A stretch of 64,000 nt of DNA from Sphingobium sp. TKS (GTDB lineage Bacteria > Pseudomonadota > Alphaproteobacteria > Sphingomonadales > Sphingomonadaceae), in contig NZ_CP005085.1 in assembly GCF_001563265.1 (NCBI RefSeq), positions 310,001-374,000 of the forward strand, read 5' to 3'. Shown in pieces: positions 61,473 through 64,000 of this stretch. Under the pieces are notes generated by a model. That model did no database searches. It had not been told where the DNA came from and saw only the letters and a program-made list of their open reading frames with translations. The number at the start of each line of letters is the position of its first letter. The first letter of the stretch is position 1. The translations under genes were made by a program, and so were the position numbers.

Positions 61473-62684
61473 ATGACGCAGCCGCTTAGTGACCAGACCA
61501 TCGCGCTCGTCAAGGCTACCGTTCCCGCGCTGGAGGCCCATGGGCTCGACATCGTCCATGAAATGTATGCGCGAATGTTCCAGAACCCGGAAATCCGCGA
61601 TCTCTTCAACCAGTCCCATCATGGCGACGCCGGCTCGCAGCCCCGCGCGCTGACCGGCGCGATCCTCGCTTATGCGAGCAACATCGACAATCTGGCCGCC
61701 CTGGCGCCAGCGGTTGAACGGATCGCGCAGAAGCATGTCGGGCTTCAGATCCAGCCTGCGCATTATCCGCATGTCGCCGAGGCGCTGCTAGGCGCGATCA
61801 AGGCTGTCCTGGGCGATGCCGCGACCGAGGAGATCCTTGCTGCATGGGGCGAAGCCTATTGGTTCCTTGCCCATATCCTCATCGCCCGTGAAGATCGCAT
61901 CTACACCGATCAGAAGGACACCGCCGGCGGCTGGAACGGATGGCGCGACTTTCAGGTGGACGAAGTCATCCGCGAAAGCAGCGTCATCAGTTCCTTCATC
62001 CTGCGGCCCATCGATGGCAGGCCCGTGATGGCGCATCGGCCGGGTCAGTATCTCACCTTCTGGCTCGAAATTCCGGGTCATCCGCCGGTCAAGCGCAACT
62101 ATTCGATTTCGTCGGCGCCCAACGGCGCGACCTATCGTATCTCGGTAAAGCGCGAGCCCCATGGCCTTGCATCGGGCTGGCTCCATGACGAGGCGAAGGC
62201 CGGCACGGTGCTCAAGGTCGCCGCTCCCGCTGGCGAATTCTATCTGAGCGCTCATGTCGAGCGGCCGGTGGTGCTGCTATCGGGCGGCGTGGGCCTCACG
62301 CCGATGGTCGCGATGCTGGAGGCGTTGGTAGCCAACGGCACCGACGCGCCTGTCCATTATATCCATGGCACGCACGACAAGGAAACGCATGCCATGCGCG
62401 ATCATGTCCGCGCGCTCGGCGCCAAGGGCAAGGCCGTTTACGTGACCGACTTCCATCAGACCCCGCTTGCCGGTGAAATCGAGGGCCAGGATTATGACGC
62501 GGCGGGCATCATCACCGATGAATGGCTCGTTGCGAACACGCCGGTGGCAGAAGCTGATTACTATATCTGCGGTCCACGGCCGTTCCTGCGCCACGCTGTA
62601 TCGACATTGTCGCTGGCAGGCGTTCCTGCCAGCCGCATCCATTATGAATTCTTCGGCCCGGCCGATGAGCTGCTGGCGGCCTGA
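61473..62684 (+). CDS. hmp: Flavohaemoglobin (NO dioxygenase)
   Basis: 403 residues. Globin domain 1-150 (ATVPALEAHGLDIVHEMYARMF; proximal His in QKHVGLQIQPAHYPHVAEALL). FAD-binding domain (about 155-260: RPGQYLTFWLEI, KRNYSISSAPNG). NAD-binding domain (about 270-400: VLLSGGVGLTPMVAML, YYICGPRPFL). It oxidises NO to nitrate with O2 and NADH. GGAGATGTAG precedes the ATG. It is third in the NsrR-controlled operon and is followed by the hairpin at 62806. Confidence 0.94.
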   Translation: MTQPLSDQTIALVKATVPALEAHGLDIVHEMYARMFQNPEIRDLFNQSHHGDAGSQPRALTGAILAYASNIDNLAALAPAVERIAQKHVGLQIQPAHYPHVAEALLGAIKAVLGDAATEEILAAWGEAYWFLAHILIAREDRIYTDQKDTAGGWNGWRDFQVDEVIRESSVISSFILRPIDGRPVMAHRPGQYLTFWLEIPGHPPVKRNYSISSAPNGATYRISVKREPHGLASGWLHDEAKAGTVLKVAAPAGEFYLSAHVERPVVLLSGGVGLTPMVAMLEALVANGTDAPVHYIHGTHDKETHAMRDHVRALGAKGKAVYVTDFHQTPLAGEIEGQDYDAAGIITDEWLVANTPVAEADYYICGPRPFLRHAVSTLSLAGVPASRIHYEFFGPADELLAA

Positions 62685-62805
62685 TGGACGAAGCATGCGC
62701 CTGCATCGCGGTTGGCGGAGCCCGGTAACCCCTGCGAGGGAAAGGGGTGCCAGCACAATGTGTGAAGCAAGGCCTCTGCAAGGGGCAGGGTGAAGTCAGG
62801 AACGA

Positions 62806-62832
62806 GACGGAGAGGATCCTGTCCTCTCCGTC
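62806..62832 (+). terminator. Hairpin after hmp
   Basis: A perfect 11-bp stem, GACGGAGAGGA / TCCTCTCCGTC, with a 5-nt loop, 122 bp after hmp. The T-run is missing (CCCCG follows), so it may stabilise the 3' end rather than act as a classical terminator. No gene is seen between 62685 and 62976. Confidence 0.55.
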
Positions 62833-62976
62833 CCCGCCCGCTCGGCGAACTCGTCACCAGTTGGGACGCTGCATTGCCCATGGTGTGACATTCATTTCGG
62901 ATCCGTTCAAGACGATAAAGGCTTTGCAGAAAATCAAAGATGACAGGGGGCGTCGAGCGCCATTGCATCGGCCCCT

Positions 62977-63654
62977 TCAGCGAGGGATGATCTTTTGCGG
63001 GCGATTGCGAACAGTTCGTCCCCTTGACGACGACGTCGCAGAACGTGCCTCTTCCAGGCGGTGTTCAAGCAACGGCTTCAAGAGCAGGAGGGCATCGCTG
63101 CGGAAGGCCTGGTAGACTGCCGGATTTCGTGTTCCCGCCGCAAAAAGTGCCGAACTGCCCTCCACGACGGTGCCGAGAAGATACAGGGCATTGCGAAGGG
63201 GGCCGGCGGCCCGCGCGTCAGGTGACACGCCCAGGGCGAGGATGCAGGCTTCGACGGCTTCGTCATAGAGCCGGGTCACCCGATCGGCGATCTGCGGATC
63301 GCGGGTGGATGAGGCCCACAGTTCCAGGAAGAGGCCTGCGGTCTGCGCCGCGACTGCATCGTCCAGCAACCAGTCAAGAAGGGGCTCGATCGGTGAACCG
63401 GGATTGTCCGAGAGGGACGCTGCAAATGTCCTGAACCGATCGAGATACCGGCTTTCGAGCATATCAAGGACGGCCGCTACAAGGGTAGCCCGGTTAGGAT
63501 AGTGATGCGTGAGATTGCCATATTTGACGCCGGCGCGGCGTGCGACCTCCTGCAACGTCATCCCGGCAATGCCGTGATCGACGATCACGGCGACCGCGCT
63601 TTCCACGATCGTGGAACGGGTTTGATTGCCGGCCCTGTTCTGCCTCACGCGCAA
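62977..63654 (-). CDS. TetR/AcrR-family regulator
   Basis: 225 residues. N-terminal HTH (VDHGIAGMTLQEVARRAGVKYGNLTHHYPNRATLV) followed by an all-helical ligand domain. TTG 63654 has AGAGGTG upstream; GTG 63648 is an alternative. Target and ligand are unknown; the gene is divergent from the partial ORF at the window's end, which it may regulate. Confidence 0.88.
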   Translation of the reverse strand: MRVRQNRAGNQTRSTIVESAVAVIVDHGIAGMTLQEVARRAGVKYGNLTHHYPNRATLVAAVLDMLESRYLDRFRTFAASLSDNPGSPIEPLLDWLLDDAVAAQTAGLFLELWASSTRDPQIADRVTRLYDEAVEACILALGVSPDARAAGPLRNALYLLGTVVEGSSALFAAGTRNPAVYQAFRSDALLLLKPLLEHRLEEARSATSSSRGRTVRNRPQKIIPR

Positions 63655-63899
63655 GCGGTCACCTCTGTTCGGATGTATCTGGTGGTTCGCTGTCTGGCAC
63701 TCCGCCCCTTAATCCGGGCATAACGGGTTCACGCCGATCGCAACAGAACCGCTCTTGAATAAACTGGTATTATTACCTAGAAAACGGCCGCTTCCCATTG
63801 GGAAGTGGTCAAAAGGGAGGCTGGATTGAGCAACTTGCAGGGGAACGAGGCCCCGATCTCGTGCCGCAGGCGGCAACGAGCCGCTTGAGAGATCATGCG

Positions 63900-64000
63900 A
63901 TGAGCGTTGCATGGACAGATGAGAAGATAGCTGAAGCCGCCGAAGCCTTGATCGCGGTTCATGGTGAGAAGGCTGCTCAGCAAATGATCGACATTTCGCA
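63900..64000 (+). CDS. Partial hypothetical protein at window edge
   Basis: Only the first 33 codons are in view: MSVAWTDEKIAEAAEALIAV then HGEKAAQQMIDIS, helical and without a signal peptide. GAGA upstream is a weak ribosome site. The gene runs out of the window and cannot be assigned. Confidence 0.5.
   Translation, partial: MSVAWTDEKIAEAAEALIAVHGEKAAQQMIDIS

Noticed and set aside
1..64000. CRISPR array, tRNA or rRNA genes
   Set aside because: No regularly spaced direct repeats of suitable size, no cloverleaf-like sequence and no rRNA segments were noticed.

Overview
The window looks like a segment of a large sphingomonad (Alphaproteobacteria, Sphingomonadales) plasmid. It opens with a parA-parB-repA backbone whose RepA is of the RPA initiator type common on sphingomonad megaplasmids. 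This is followed by about 2.4 kb of gene-free DNA holding at least eight copies of a CGTGCTATCG iteron, i.e. a probable replication origin. The lineage call is inference from protein style, GC-rich coding and backbone type; no rRNA, tRNA or taxonomic marker is present.

Layout. 1-3.5 kb: partition and replication genes. 3.5-6.0 kb: iterons, a palindrome shared with the repA upstream region, and a G-quadruplex-like purine tract. 6.0-6.8 kb: a decayed LuxI-type autoinducer synthase. 7-15.4 kb: membrane and anion transport genes (SulP, DUF389, APC-like permease, ClC with CBS domains) and exported proteins. 15.5-19 kb: a LOV-domain hybrid histidine kinase and an lgt gene interrupted by an in-frame stop. 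19.2-22.3 kb: a universal stress protein, then a complete IS3-family element that separates two truncated genes and has no target duplication. 22.4-36.2 kb: Hsp20, a secreted Met/His-rich protein, two zinc alcohol dehydrogenases, an Mg-type P-ATPase, a UPF0104 membrane protein, a Pat-like acyl-CoA synthetase/acetyltransferase, a small histidine kinase, a three-BON protein, a second universal stress protein and an APH/AAA kinase. 36.8-40.1 kb: heme-PAS FixL, FixJ and a split FixJ-like paralogue. 40.5-55.2 kb: an erythromycin-esterase-like/hydrolase/phosphoribosyltransferase operon, a PfkB sugar kinase, a CBS protein, Prs, an AMP/thymidine phosphorylase, an NAD(P)H oxidoreductase, a beta-CASP RNA metallohydrolase, PEP synthase and a second P-ATPase. 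55.2-59.6 kb: an HdeD-like protein, a Crp/Fnr regulator, a PhnA-domain protein, and a second SulP with an XRE regulator. 59.7-62.8 kb: NsrR, a truncated haemoglobin, DUF1971 and a flavohaemoglobin (NO defence). The window ends in a TetR gene and a partial ORF.

Taken together, the cargo reads as a mobile stress-survival island. It has inputs for oxygen (FixL), light (LOV kinase) and nitric oxide (NsrR). Its outputs include stress proteins, ion homeostasis, nucleotide/PRPP metabolism, PEP metabolism and NO detoxification. Control of most genes by FixLJ and the Crp/Fnr regulator is inferred from gene company; I could not find convincing TTGAT-N4-ATCAA boxes by eye. No CRISPR array, tRNA or rRNA was seen.
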